DNA from: an uncultured Veillonella sp.
GTDB taxonomy: Bacteria > Bacillota > Negativicutes > Veillonellales > Veillonellaceae
NCBI GenBank assembly: GCA_900538355.1
Contig: UPXS01000001.1
Location: forward strand, 1 to 64,000
Direction: 5' to 3'
Length of the DNA: 64,000 nucleotides
The notes under the pieces were generated by a model. It searched no databases, was not told the origin of the DNA, and saw nothing but the letters and a program-made list of their open reading frames with translations. The position numbers were made by a program, and so were the translations under genes. Position 1 is the first letter of the stretch. Each line of letters begins with the position of its first letter. This document shows positions 18,122-27,172 of the stretch, piece after piece.

Positions 18122-18940
18122 TTAGTTTGCAGATGTAATGCTACCTTTGAACGTATCGTTGATGAATTGTTTGATTGCATCAGATTTGTAGATGTCTGCA
18201 ATTTTTTTGTAAGTTTCGTTGTCTTTATCTTGTTCGCGAACAGCAAGAATCATAACCGCCAATGGTTCGTCTTTAGGTTCTAAGAAGAAACCTTGTTTTT
18301 CAACGTTAAGGCCTGCACTTTGAACATAGTTCATAGGAATAGCAGCTACTACTACATCATCAAGGCTACGAGGCAATTGAGCTGCTTCAAGTTCTTGGAT
18401 TTGGAGGTTTTTAGGATTAGATGTAATATCTGCTACTGTTGCTTTAAAGCCAACGCCTTCTTTCAATGTGATAAGGCCTGCTTTAGCAAGTAATGCAAGA
18501 CCGCGACCGCCATTAGTTGGGTCGTTAGGAATAGCTACGATAGCGCCTTCTGGAACATCAGCTGCACTATGTACAGAGTTACTGTATAAACCCATTGGCA
18601 TCAAAATTGTTTTGCCAATAGCTACTAATTTAGAGCCGTTTTGTTTGTTAAAGTTTTCCATGAATGGAACGTGTTGATATGCGTTCAATTGAATGTCACC
18701 ATCAGCAAGAGCTTTATCTGGTGTTACATAATCGGAGAACTCTACAACTTTAAGGTCGATACCTTGTTTTTTAGCTTCTTTTGCAACTGCTTCAGCTACT
18801 TGAGCGTGAGGGCCTGCAGTAGCACCAATCTTGATTTCTTTTGGTGCTTGGCTAGATTGATTTGTATTTGTGCCGCAACCTGCGATGGCGAATGCTAGAA
18901 CGCCAACGAGAAGAGGGGCAATAAATTTTTTTAATTTCAT
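18122..18940 (-). CDS. MetQ/NlpA-family substrate-binding lipoprotein
   Basis: A 272-residue lipoprotein of the NlpA family, the binding-protein component of methionine-type ABC importers. The signal peptide ends in a lipobox (AIAGC, Cys at about residue 22). Family features include KEIKIGATAGPHAQVAEAV, the AYQHVPFM segment and NDPTNGGRGLALL. AAAGGGA precedes the start. No metN (ATPase) or metI (permease) is adjacent, so it is an orphan binding protein or works with a transporter encoded elsewhere. Methionine specificity is inferred from family and no SAM riboswitch is visible upstream. Confidence 0.88.
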   Translation of the reverse strand: MKLKKFIAPLLVGVLAFAIAGCGTNTNQSSQAPKEIKIGATAGPHAQVAEAVAKEAKKQGIDLKVVEFSDYVTPDKALADGDIQLNAYQHVPFMENFNKQNGSKLVAIGKTILMPMGLYSNSVHSAADVPEGAIVAIPNDPTNGGRGLALLAKAGLITLKEGVGFKATVADITSNPKNLQIQELEAAQLPRSLDDVVVAAIPMNYVQSAGLNVEKQGFFLEPKDEPLAVMILAVREQDKDNETYKKIADIYKSDAIKQFINDTFKGSITSAN

Positions 18941-19172
18941 GTGAACATCCCTTTCTACTTATACATATAATGTATATATCCTATCATGTGAATGGGGTTT
19001 TGTATATAGAGCAAAAGATATCGGTTAGCTATAGATTAAAACTATGGCTTTTATGAGCTCGATAATAATAAGGGGTGTAGCATATCTAAGAATATCGAAA
19101 AAATGATATAATAGATATAAATTTCGTACAATTAGACTTATAGGTTTTATATGATATACATAGGAGGTCACT

Positions 19173-20339
19173 ATGTTTAACTTTGATTTTTATAACCCTA
19201 CACATATTGTATTCGGTAAAGATCGCTTGAGCGAATTAAATGCATTAGTGCCAAAGGATGCAAAGGTGCTCATTACGTATGGTGGTGGCTCTGCAGTGCG
19301 CAGTGGTCTTATTGACCGCATTGTTGCAGCTCTTGGCAGTCGCAAGGTAGAACAGTTTGGCGGTATTGAGCCAAATCCATCTCTTGAAACTTGTGAACGT
19401 GCCGTTGCTTTCATTAAAGAACATGGCGTAGATTTCGTCCTCGCTGTAGGTGGTGGTTCCGTAGTGGACGCTACAAAGCTCATCGTTATGGGTGCTACTT
19501 ACGATGGCCCAGTTATTGAGGTTATGAAAGCTGGTGTTCCAGAGGTTCCAGTGGAAATGGTGCCAAATCCATTACCATTTGGTACAGTTATGACATTGCC
19601 TGCCACAGGTTCCGAAATGAACAATGGCGCTGTTATTACCTATGGTGATGGTAAGTTCCCTGTGTTCAGTAGCTTAGTTTTCCCTAAGTTCTCTATGCTC
19701 GATCCAACATTGACTTTCACATTGCCAGAAAAACAAGTTAAGAATGGCGTTATTGATACATTCGTGCATACCACAGAGCAATATTTAACATATCCTGTAG
19801 ACGGCCGTATTCAAGATCGTTTCAGTGAAGGCATTTTGAAAACTATGATTGAAATCGGCAAAGAAACAGTAGAAAATCCAGAAAACTACGACATTCGTGC
19901 TAATCACGTGTGGGCATCTACCTTGGCATTAAACGGTTTGATCGGTGCCGGCGTGCCACAAGACTGGGCGACACATCTTATTGGTCATGAGTTAACGGCG
20001 GCTTATCATTTAGACCATGGTATTACATTAGCTATCATATTGCCTGCCTTGTTAGAGGTGAAAAAAGCTGACAAGCTCGATAAATTAGAACAATATGCTA
20101 CACGTGTATGGCATATTACAGAAGGTACAAAGGAAGAGAAAGCAGATAAGGCTATCGCCAAAACTCGTGAATTCTTCGAGTCCCTTGGTGTATCTACTCA
20201 TTTGAAAGATTATGGCCTTGGCGCTGAAGCAGTTGATAAAATTGTGAAACAATTAGAAGACCATGGTATGACACGACTTGGTGAAAAAGGTGACGTAACA
20301 CCAGAAGTAGCTCGCGAAATTTTAACGCGTGCTTTATAA
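19173..20339 (+). CDS. Iron-containing alcohol dehydrogenase (YqhD type)
   Basis: A 388-residue group III alcohol dehydrogenase that reduces aldehydes with NAD(P)H. The GGGS dinucleotide-binding segment (LAVGGGSVVDATK, about residues 92-104), DTFVHTTEQYL and the metal-ligand stretch HLIGHELTAAYHLDHG (about 270-285) are visible. The N-terminal NFDFYNPTHIVFGKD is typical of the YqhD/butanol dehydrogenase branch. AGGAGG precedes the ATG. The aldehyde substrate is not determinable. It is followed after 52 bases by azlC, without a clear terminator between. Confidence 0.92.
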   Translation: MFNFDFYNPTHIVFGKDRLSELNALVPKDAKVLITYGGGSAVRSGLIDRIVAALGSRKVEQFGGIEPNPSLETCERAVAFIKEHGVDFVLAVGGGSVVDATKLIVMGATYDGPVIEVMKAGVPEVPVEMVPNPLPFGTVMTLPATGSEMNNGAVITYGDGKFPVFSSLVFPKFSMLDPTLTFTLPEKQVKNGVIDTFVHTTEQYLTYPVDGRIQDRFSEGILKTMIEIGKETVENPENYDIRANHVWASTLALNGLIGAGVPQDWATHLIGHELTAAYHLDHGITLAIILPALLEVKKADKLDKLEQYATRVWHITEGTKEEKADKAIAKTREFFESLGVSTHLKDYGLGAEAVDKIVKQLEDHGMTRLGEKGDVTPEVAREILTRAL

Positions 20340-20391
20340 TAAATGACATTAACACTTTAAATACATGTGATGTGGAAGGGAGGCGAGCCCT

Positions 20392-21105
20392 ATGAATAAA
20401 ATAAAAAAGCGAAGTGCATTTTCCTTTGCATTTCCTATTATGGTTCCTATGGGCATTAGCTTCTTTTTCATAGGTTTAGGATTTGGTTTATATGCAACGA
20501 GCCAAGGGTTCCCTTGGTGGACCGCGCCAGTTTTAGCAGCTACCATTTTTGCGGGCTCCATGGAGTTTGTGACGATTGGCATGTTGATGGCCGGATTTGA
20601 TCCGATTAATGCGTTTATACTGACCATGTTCGTTAATGGACGCCATTTCTTTTATGGACTATCTGCACTACAACGATATGTACATATGGGCTGGAAATGG
20701 TTCCCTACGGTGGCTTGGATGTGTGATGAAAGTTTTGCCATCAATATGGCTACTAAGTTACCGGATGATGTGGATGAAAAGTGGTTTTACTTCCACGTGT
20801 CTTGGCTTAACTATGTGTTCTGGGTATTTAGTACCTTTGTAGGCGGTCTGTTTGGCAATCTCTTGGCCACCGTAGATTTACGGGGCATCGATTTTGTATT
20901 ACCAGGTCTATTCATTGTGGTATTTCTTGAAATGCTGCTCAACGCAAAAAATAACAAGATTAGAGCCTTTGGTGTAGCTGGTGCAGCTATGGCGATAGTT
21001 ATGCTCTTATTGGTTGGTAAATCGCTCTTTATGCTTTTATCTATGAGCTGTATGCTAGTAGCCTGCTATATTGCGTATAAGTGGGGAGGTGTACATCTTG
21101 ACTAG
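20392..21105 (+). CDS. azlC: AzlC-family branched-chain amino acid exporter subunit
   Basis: A 237-residue inner-membrane protein of the AzlC family, the large subunit of a two-component exporter of branched-chain amino acids. FPIMVPMGISFFFIGLGFGLYA, GSMEFVTIGMLMAG and NGRHFFYGLSAL are characteristic. GGGAGG lies eight bases before the ATG. The 3' end overlaps azlD by eight bases. Confidence 0.93.
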   Translation: MNKIKKRSAFSFAFPIMVPMGISFFFIGLGFGLYATSQGFPWWTAPVLAATIFAGSMEFVTIGMLMAGFDPINAFILTMFVNGRHFFYGLSALQRYVHMGWKWFPTVAWMCDESFAINMATKLPDDVDEKWFYFHVSWLNYVFWVFSTFVGGLFGNLLATVDLRGIDFVLPGLFIVVFLEMLLNAKNNKIRAFGVAGAAMAIVMLLLVGKSLFMLLSMSCMLVACYIAYKWGGVHLD

Positions 21106-21436
21106 TACAGAAATGGTCATTACCGTTGCTATTGTTGTAGCCGGTACATTACTCACTCGTTTTGGTGCCTTCCTCGTATTTCCACCAGGAAAAAAGGCAC
21201 CAGATTTTGTACTCTTTTTAGGTAAGGCTTTGCCGGCTGCCGTTATGGGCATGCTCGTTGTATATACCTTTAAGGAGACCGTCATTTTAGCATATCCTTA
21301 TGGTATCCCTGAGCTCATAGCATTAGTCGTTACGGTAGGATTACATCTATGGAAGCGTAACATGCTCATATCGATTGCTGCCGGTACAGTAATTTATATG
21401 ATACTAGTACAAGCCGTATTTAATGTACCAAAATAA
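21098..21436 (+). CDS. azlD: AzlD-family small subunit, TTG start
   Basis: A protein of about 112 residues with three to four hydrophobic spans, the AzlD partner of AzlC. An in-frame upstream ATG exists at 21071 but has no ribosome binding site. GGGGAGG lies eight bases before the TTG at 21098, and the sequence from there (MTSTEMVITVAIVVAGTLLTRFGAFLVFP) begins like other AzlD proteins. The overlap with azlC indicates translational coupling. Confidence 0.85.
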   Translation: MTSTEMVITVAIVVAGTLLTRFGAFLVFPPGKKAPDFVLFLGKALPAAVMGMLVVYTFKETVILAYPYGIPELIALVVTVGLHLWKRNMLISIAAGTVIYMILVQAVFNVPK

Positions 21437-21440
21437 AATA

Positions 21441-21482
21441 AACCACTTATATCTATCTAACTTAGATATAAGTGGTTTTTTA
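21441..21482 (+). terminator. Terminator of azlCD
   Basis: AACCACTTATATCTA pairs with TAGATATAAGTGGTT and is followed by Ts. Confidence 0.9.
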
Positions 21483-21565
21483 CATATATTGTTTTATTTA
21501 CTTTGTCATCATAGTTGTAGTGTGTATTATAATTGATGCTAACTACAAATAGGAGTTAGTATGTA

Positions 21566-22417
21566 CTATTTAAGTTGTAATAGTCGTTCAAGACCTGGTG
21601 CTGTATGGTGATCTTCTAAGAAGTCTTGTTGGTCTAATAGTTCCATAACGTCCATATCGATGTTTGTGAGCTTGAAATCGAATACATCAAAGTTAGCCTC
21701 CATATGGCTTACGTTATTTGCCTTTGGCAATGGAATGATGCCACGTTGGATGTGCCAACGCAAGATGATTTGATGTTTAGACACTCCGTATTTTTCAGCC
21801 AAGCTTTTGATGATAGGATGGTCAAAAATAGGTTGGCGGTCACGGGTGAATGGAGACCAAGCCATGCCCACTACTTGATGCTTTCTCATCAATTGAATAA
21901 GAGATTGGCGTTGGTTGAATGGATGACATTCAATTTGGTTCACCACAGGTTTCACATTGCAGTGATATAGCAAGTCGATTAAGCGATCTTCGTAAAAGTT
22001 AGATAGGCCTAACCCGCGCAATACGTTTTGGTCGTATAACTCTTCCATGGCGCGCCAAGAACCGTAATAGTCGCCAAGGGGTTGATGTACGAGCATGATG
22101 TCGATATAATTAGTGTCTAATTTTTTTAAGGAGCTTTCAACAGCACGCATTGTATTATCATAGCCTGCGTCGGTATGCCAAATCTTGGTAGTTACAATAA
22201 TATCCGTACGTTTAACACCAGATGCTTTGATGCCTCTACCAACGGCCTCTTCGTTGCCGTAGTAAGCAGCTGTATCGAGCAATCGATAACCTACGTTTAA
22301 TGCATTAGTTACGGCTTGTTCTGTTTCTCCTTCGGTGCCTGTTTTATAAGTGCCATAACCGATAGAAGGAATGAAGCTGCCGTTATTTAATATTCTAAAG
22401 TCCATCCGTTCTTCCAT
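21566..22417 (-). CDS. Aldo/keto reductase
   Basis: A 283-residue NADPH-dependent oxidoreductase of the aldo/keto reductase superfamily, 2,5-diketogluconate reductase-like. The catalytic tetrad can be placed as Asp and Tyr in LLDTAAYYGNEEAVG, Lys in VTTKIW and His in MLVHQPLGD. GLGLSNFYEDRL and the C-terminal IPLPKANN follow the family pattern. An earlier in-frame start exists, but CGGAGG lies six bases before the ATG at 22417. The gene is divergent from the efflux adaptor gene. Substrate unknown. Confidence 0.9.
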   Translation of the reverse strand: MEERMDFRILNNGSFIPSIGYGTYKTGTEGETEQAVTNALNVGYRLLDTAAYYGNEEAVGRGIKASGVKRTDIIVTTKIWHTDAGYDNTMRAVESSLKKLDTNYIDIMLVHQPLGDYYGSWRAMEELYDQNVLRGLGLSNFYEDRLIDLLYHCNVKPVVNQIECHPFNQRQSLIQLMRKHQVVGMAWSPFTRDRQPIFDHPIIKSLAEKYGVSKHQIILRWHIQRGIIPLPKANNVSHMEANFDVFDFKLTNIDMDVMELLDQQDFLEDHHTAPGLERLLQLK

Positions 22418-22528
22418 AAGAACCTCCGTTATATCCATAAATTAAAGGAATTAGCTTTCATACAATTCTAATTGATTTTATGATATACTAAGGTATTGAT
22501 AAAAATCAATATGGCAGGAAGTGACAGA

Positions 22529-23647
22529 ATGAAATTAAAACGAATTTATTCTGTAGTTGCTATGCTTGGTGTTGTGATGATGGCCTTAGCCATTGCTGGT
22601 TGCGGTACGAAAACTGTATCCGTTGCTGATGTAACATACAAGGATATGCCGCTACAGATTCATAATGATGCCAATGTAACAGCTCTTAACAAGGCGACGG
22701 TAACACCGACGTTGACCGGGCAGGTCGCGTATGCTGTAAAAGTAGGCGATCAAGTACAACAAGGTCAAACCTTGGCCACTGTAGATACATCGGCTTTACA
22801 GCAACAGCTAGCATCCTTACAAGGTCAGTTAGCGCAAGCGCAAGCTCAGTCCTATGCGACATCCGTTACAACTACGACGGCAGCATCTGTAGATAGTGGT
22901 CAATTAGCACAAGCTCAAAAGATGCGTGAAGCGGGTATGATTACTCAAAAAGAATATGATCGCATTGTAGAGCGGTCTCAGCCACAAACTACGACAGTAA
23001 CAACTGGCGGTGGCGGCGGTGGTGCTAATACGGCGGCTATTGAGGCTCAAATCGCTCAAGTATCTGCACAAATGGCAGCATCTACAATTGTAGCGCCTAT
23101 AGCTGGTACGGTAACAGCTATTTACAATGAAGACCGTCAAATGGCGATTGCAGATCGTCCATTCATGATGATTCAACAATCTACACCGATGGTAGCATCC
23201 CTTAGCATTCCTCGTGATGCGGCGATGAAGTTAGGCACACCTGACGCTAAAAAGGGGATTAAGGTACTCCTCAAGGTAGGCGACCAAGAATTACCTGGCG
23301 AATTGACCTATGTAGATGTAACACAGCCAGAAAATGTACCAAGTGTTCTTGTGAAAGCTACTTTCAACAATGACAAAGGCCTTATCAAGGCTGGCGAGTT
23401 CTATACGCTCATCATCGAGTCAGATATAAAAGCGAAAATGCTCACTGTACCAAGTAAAGCAGTTCGTGAAAACCAAGACGGTAAATACGTGTATGTATTG
23501 ACTGAAAATAATACAGTTGACGTACGTGTCGTTGAAGTAGGTATGATAGAAGACGATGATGTAGCCATTATTTCAGGCCTAAACGAAGGTGACAAGGTAA
23601 TCACAAGTGATGGAACCTTTGAATTAGGCGAATCCGTTAAATTATAA
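22529..23647 (+). CDS. Efflux periplasmic adaptor lipoprotein (RND/HlyD type)
   Basis: A 372-residue membrane-fusion protein. The signal peptide ends in a lipobox (AIAGC). The two biotinyl-lipoyl half-motifs (GQVAYAVKVGDQVQQGQTLATVD and MAASTIVAPIAGTVTAIYNEDRQM) flank a short Gln/Ala-rich helical hairpin with a Gly-rich insert (TTGGGGGG, about residue 160). Such adaptors link an inner-membrane pump to an outer-membrane channel, which fits a diderm. No RND or ABC pump gene and no TolC-like gene is adjacent, so the partner must lie elsewhere. AGGAAG precedes the chosen ATG. Confidence 0.85.
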   Translation: MKLKRIYSVVAMLGVVMMALAIAGCGTKTVSVADVTYKDMPLQIHNDANVTALNKATVTPTLTGQVAYAVKVGDQVQQGQTLATVDTSALQQQLASLQGQLAQAQAQSYATSVTTTTAASVDSGQLAQAQKMREAGMITQKEYDRIVERSQPQTTTVTTGGGGGGANTAAIEAQIAQVSAQMAASTIVAPIAGTVTAIYNEDRQMAIADRPFMMIQQSTPMVASLSIPRDAAMKLGTPDAKKGIKVLLKVGDQELPGELTYVDVTQPENVPSVLVKATFNNDKGLIKAGEFYTLIIESDIKAKMLTVPSKAVRENQDGKYVYVLTENNTVDVRVVEVGMIEDDDVAIISGLNEGDKVITSDGTFELGESVKL

Positions 23648-23717
23648 TGAACAACCATGTGGTTGTATGTACCCATAGTGAATACCTCAATTGAGGAATC
23701 TGATAGGAGGGATTATT

Positions 23718-24635
23718 ATTTTAGAATTTAAACGTTTTGAACTAAGAGATAAACCATTAATCGATAAATATTTTGAACAACATCATTACGAAGCATCTGA
23801 TAACTGCTTTACTACATTGTTTATGTGGCAAGATGCATATGGCATTCGTTGGGCTGAGGAAAATGGCGTATTGTACATCCAAGGTGGCGGTAAACGTGAA
23901 CCGTTCCTATTGCCTCCATTTGCCGGTAAAGATGCAAAGTTCCTCGATGGTTTATTGCGCGCTAAAGAATGGTTCGTAGAAAATAACTTACCATTCCGTT
24001 TCAAAGGTGTTAGCAAAGTTGTAAAAGAACGGATGGAAGAGTTATGTCCTGGCCGTTATGAATTTACACCTGACCGCGATAACTACGAATACATTTATAA
24101 GTCTGAAGATCTTATCAACTTGTCTGGTAAGAAATTCCGTCAAAAGAAAAACCATTTGAATCAATTCCGCATGCAATATTCTAACTATGAATATATGCCA
24201 ATCACTGAAGATATCATTCCATTGTGCCGCGAAACAGCAGCATCTTGGGTAGAAACTCATCATGAAGAAGGTATCGAAGATGAATTGGTAGCTATTAACT
24301 TGTTATTCGATAACTGGGATGCGTTAGGTCTTAAAGGCGGCGCCATCAAATTGTTTGGCCGCGTGGAAGCCTTCAGTATCGGTGAATTGTTGAATGATAA
24401 AATGGCGTTGATTCATATTGAAAAAGCAAATCCAGATATTCGTGGTTTGTACCAAGCCATTAATAATGAATTCATTCGTCATGAATTTAGCGATGTAGAA
24501 TTCATTAACCGTGAAGAAGATATGGGCTTGCCTGGTCTTCGTCAAGCAAAAGAATCTTACAATCCAGATCACTTTGCTGAAAAATATGACGCAGTATATG
24601 CTAACGAAGCAGACAATGCGACAGGCGGTAAATAA
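23718..24635 (+). CDS. DUF2156 protein (LPG-synthase C-terminal-like), ATT start likely
   Basis: A protein of about 305 residues of the DUF2156 family, a double-GNAT fold related to the catalytic domain of lysyl-phosphatidylglycerol synthase. FTTLFMWQDAYGIRWAEE, FRQKKNHLNQFRMQY and LYQAINNEF are family features. No ATG, GTG or TTG lies at a usable distance from the strong AGGAGGG at 23705-23711; the only upstream candidate (TTG at 23691) precedes that site. Translation probably begins at an ATT, best placed at 23718, which leaves the expected LEFKRFELRDKP start. Function unknown. A short GC stem-loop terminator follows. Confidence 0.8.
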   Translation: MLEFKRFELRDKPLIDKYFEQHHYEASDNCFTTLFMWQDAYGIRWAEENGVLYIQGGGKREPFLLPPFAGKDAKFLDGLLRAKEWFVENNLPFRFKGVSKVVKERMEELCPGRYEFTPDRDNYEYIYKSEDLINLSGKKFRQKKNHLNQFRMQYSNYEYMPITEDIIPLCRETAASWVETHHEEGIEDELVAINLLFDNWDALGLKGGAIKLFGRVEAFSIGELLNDKMALIHIEKANPDIRGLYQAINNEFIRHEFSDVEFINREEDMGLPGLRQAKESYNPDHFAEKYDAVYANEADNATGGK

Positions 24636-24641
24636 AAATCT

Positions 24642-24677
24642 GAGCTATGAAGCCGATGTGCTTCATAGCTCCTTTTG
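24642..24677 (+). terminator. Terminator of the DUF2156 gene
   Basis: GAGCTATGAAG pairs with CTTCATAGCTC, followed by CTTTTGTT. Confidence 0.85.
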
Positions 24678-24730
24678 TTATAATAGAAGTGTTAGCCTAT
24701 CTATTTGACTGTATGTTTTGTATCATCATG

Positions 24731-24790
24731 GCGATGCGATGCGATGCGATGCGATGCGATGCGATGCGATGCGATGCGATACGATACGAT
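24731..24790. repeat. Pentanucleotide simple-sequence repeat (GCGAT)10
   Basis: Ten perfect GCGAT units (24731-24780) are followed by two ACGAT units, 45 bases upstream of the Eis-like start codon. A TATAAT at 24679-24684 would place the repeat in the 5' leader. Such repeats are prone to slipped-strand change in length. Confidence 0.95.
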
Positions 24791-24834
24791 ACAACAGATA
24801 GAAAGTAGTTTATTACTATAACGAGGATATACTT

Positions 24835-26028
24835 ATGGAATTTAGAATTGCAACGGCTCAAGATACGCCACATGTGGAAAATCTATGGGCATACTGCTTT
24901 GAACCAAAGGAAGATCCATTCTTCCAATATTACTTTACAAATTGCTATGAACCAGAAAATACAATGGTTGGTCTTGAACAAGATCAATTATTGAGTACCG
25001 TTCATTTGCGTCAATATAATATCAATGTTCGTGGTGCTGTATTGCCTACAAGCTACATGGTTGGCGTAGCAACACATCCAGCGGCTCGCCGTGGTGGCGT
25101 AGGTGGTGCTTTGCTAAAGTCTTCTCTTGAAGAACTTCGCAACCGTGGTCAAGCATTGACGATTTTAATGCCTTCCAAGGCTGCATTCTACCAACAATAT
25201 GGTTGGGAACTCTATGCACATCAATGGGTAAATACTATGTCTCTTGAAGACTTGCGCCCTATGACGGATAAATCCTTGAGCTTTGGCCTGCTAAATAGCG
25301 TGGATCAATGGACCTTATTGGATCCTGTATATAAAGCATATACAGCCCGTCTTTCTGGCTATGCTGAGCGCGGTGAAAAGGAATGGAAACGCTTGCTCGG
25401 CAGCTTCTTTGCTGAGGGCGTGAATATCGCTGTAGTGCGCAATGATGAAGGTGCTATCGAAGGCTATGCGGTATATCGCTTGGGTCAACCTGAAATTCCT
25501 GTTTCCGAATTAGTTTACACTACACGCCGTGCCCAACGAGCATTGTTGAATTACTTCTATAATCACCGTTCTCAAGGCACTACGATTCGTTGGAATGAAG
25601 GCCTTCACGATACGTACTATCGCTTCTATCCTGATGGTAAAAGCGGACATGCTACGATGCCATTCATGATGAGCCGGATTGTAGATGTGAAAGCTGCCTT
25701 CGAAGACATTCCTGTCAATCCAGAGGCTTTGATGATGCCTATTACAATGACCTTTGGTGTAAAAGATAGTCTTTGTGAGTGGAATGAAGGTCGCTATGAA
25801 GTCCAATATGGCGGCGCATTGACTCCATCTGTTAAAAAGGTGTCTGATACATTAGATGGGGACGCAGATATTACTGTTGAAGTCGGTGCTTTAAGCCAAC
25901 TCTTGATCGGTACATTAACAGCTCGTGATCTTGCCTTTGAAGGTAAACTTTCAGCTAATGAAGAATGGCTAGAGTTTTTTGATATCTTGTATCCTGAACA
26001 AAAAACATATATTAACGAATGGTGGTAA
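24835..26028 (+). CDS. Eis-like GNAT acetyltransferase
   Basis: A 397-residue protein with the Eis-type layout: an N-terminal GNAT domain (acetyl-CoA loop VATHPAARRGGVGGALL, about residues 77-93, and AFYQQYGWELYAHQ), a second GNAT-like domain, and a C-terminal sterol-carrier-like domain (about 300-397). Eis proteins acetylate amines on a range of small molecules and peptides. The true substrate is unknown. GAGG precedes the ATG. The pentanucleotide repeat upstream could vary expression. The stop codon is one base from the next gene's start. Confidence 0.88.
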   Translation: MEFRIATAQDTPHVENLWAYCFEPKEDPFFQYYFTNCYEPENTMVGLEQDQLLSTVHLRQYNINVRGAVLPTSYMVGVATHPAARRGGVGGALLKSSLEELRNRGQALTILMPSKAAFYQQYGWELYAHQWVNTMSLEDLRPMTDKSLSFGLLNSVDQWTLLDPVYKAYTARLSGYAERGEKEWKRLLGSFFAEGVNIAVVRNDEGAIEGYAVYRLGQPEIPVSELVYTTRRAQRALLNYFYNHRSQGTTIRWNEGLHDTYYRFYPDGKSGHATMPFMMSRIVDVKAAFEDIPVNPEALMMPITMTFGVKDSLCEWNEGRYEVQYGGALTPSVKKVSDTLDGDADITVEVGALSQLLIGTLTARDLAFEGKLSANEEWLEFFDILYPEQKTYINEWW

Positions 26029-26029
26029 T

Positions 26030-26899
26030 ATGAGCTGGAAAACGTATACAGTGAAAGAACCGACAGAATTGACGGTTTCTAAATATGTAAAGGAACGCTT
26101 TTCCTTATCCTCTCGGGATATTCAAATGATGTTCCGCAAGAAACGGGTGAAAGTAAATAGCCGTGTAGCCCATTCCCAGCGTTCCCTCAAAAAAGGTGAT
26201 GTATTAACCTTGGAGTTGCCACAGGATAAGGACTATGGTGTGGACGTAGAAAAAGGGCCTATTACCGTGCTCTACGAAGATTCCCATACCTTGGTAGTTA
26301 ATAAAGCACCATTCATGCTTGTTCATCCTGCAGGACAAACTAAATCTGGTACATTGAGTAACTATGTGGCTGGATACTATGCGAAAAAAGGTGTAGTGCA
26401 CAAGGTGCGCCCTGTACATCGCCTTGACCGAGATACATCTGGTTGTATTCTTTTTGGTAAAACAAAGGAAGCTCAGCAATATTACACCGATGAACTACAA
26501 GCGGGGCGTATGGATCGCATCTATACGGGCTTAGTAGAAGGCGTTATTAATGAAGATGGCGTGGTTGATGCACCTATCGGCGTTGATCCAGTATTTGATA
26601 ACCGTCGCGTTGTCGATGAATTTGGTCAACCGGCTCAAACGGAATATACCGTTCTTGGTCACGAAGGCGATCATACATTACTAAAGTTCAAGTTACTAAC
26701 AGGCAGAACACACCAAATCCGTGTGCATATGGAACACATTGGTTATCCTATCGTTGGTGATGCCATGTATGGTATACGGAACAAGCCATATACACGCCAA
26801 TGCTTGCACGCATCAGAACTCACCTTTGTTCCCTATGGTAAGGATGAGCCTATGACGGTAACCTGTGAAGTAGGGGACGACTTTGGTCGTGAAAAATAG
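26030..26899 (+). CDS. RluA-family pseudouridine synthase
   Basis: A 289-residue RNA modification enzyme with an N-terminal S4 domain (about residues 12-70) and an RluA/RluD catalytic domain. The catalytic HRLDRDTSG motif (Asp nucleophile) is near residue 140 and the TGRTHQIRVH motif is near the C-terminus. The start follows the previous stop after one base, with GGTGG in the end of the upstream gene as ribosome binding site, so translation is probably coupled. A second paralogue lies at 39008. The rRNA or tRNA target is not determinable. Confidence 0.93.
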   Translation: MSWKTYTVKEPTELTVSKYVKERFSLSSRDIQMMFRKKRVKVNSRVAHSQRSLKKGDVLTLELPQDKDYGVDVEKGPITVLYEDSHTLVVNKAPFMLVHPAGQTKSGTLSNYVAGYYAKKGVVHKVRPVHRLDRDTSGCILFGKTKEAQQYYTDELQAGRMDRIYTGLVEGVINEDGVVDAPIGVDPVFDNRRVVDEFGQPAQTEYTVLGHEGDHTLLKFKLLTGRTHQIRVHMEHIGYPIVGDAMYGIRNKPYTRQCLHASELTFVPYGKDEPMTVTCEVGDDFGREK

Positions 26900-26940
26900 T
26901 AATTGCTTTTATAAGTATCATCAATTATAATTTATACGAT

Positions 26941-27035
26941 GATGTGGTCATAGAGCATGCCACGTAAAATAAAGAAAGCTCAATCGTTAGATGTGGACAT
27001 AGAGCGTGCCACGTAAAACAAAAAAAGCTCAATCG
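26941..27035. repeat. Two tandem copies of a 46-bp sequence
   Basis: GATGTGGTCATAGAGCATGC... (26941-26986) recurs as GATGTGGACATAGAGCGTGC... (26990-27035) with few differences, at a 49-bp period. Each copy contains a small GTGG/CCAC hairpin with CAT/ATG or CAT/GTG below it. No coding frame is evident. Confidence 0.75.
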
Positions 27036-27062
27036 ATGAAAAAATATATCACTTGATGCTTA

Positions 27063-27078
27063 TGTATACATGTATACA
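27063..27078. promoter_or_regulatory. Perfect 16-bp palindrome
   Basis: TGTATACATGTATACA is its own reverse complement. The first 11 bases match the outer arm of the hairpin element at 2330. It could be an operator or part of the terminator context. Confidence 0.4.
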
Positions 27079-27100
27079 AAAAACAATGGTGATAAAAATG

Positions 27101-27139
27101 CATAGTCTATGACTTAAAGTCATAGACTATGTTTTTTTT
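27101..27139 (+). terminator. Strong rho-independent terminator
   Basis: A 15-bp perfect stem (CATAGTCTATGACTT and its complement around a single A) is followed by eight Ts. Confidence 0.92.
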
Positions 27140-27172
27140 ATATTTTCAATTCACAGTGGACAGGAGTATACT

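Noticed and set aside
18941..19172. SAM riboswitch upstream of the MetQ-like gene
   Set aside because: The gap lacks the conserved SAM-I helices; only a short AT-rich leader and a ribosome binding site are seen.
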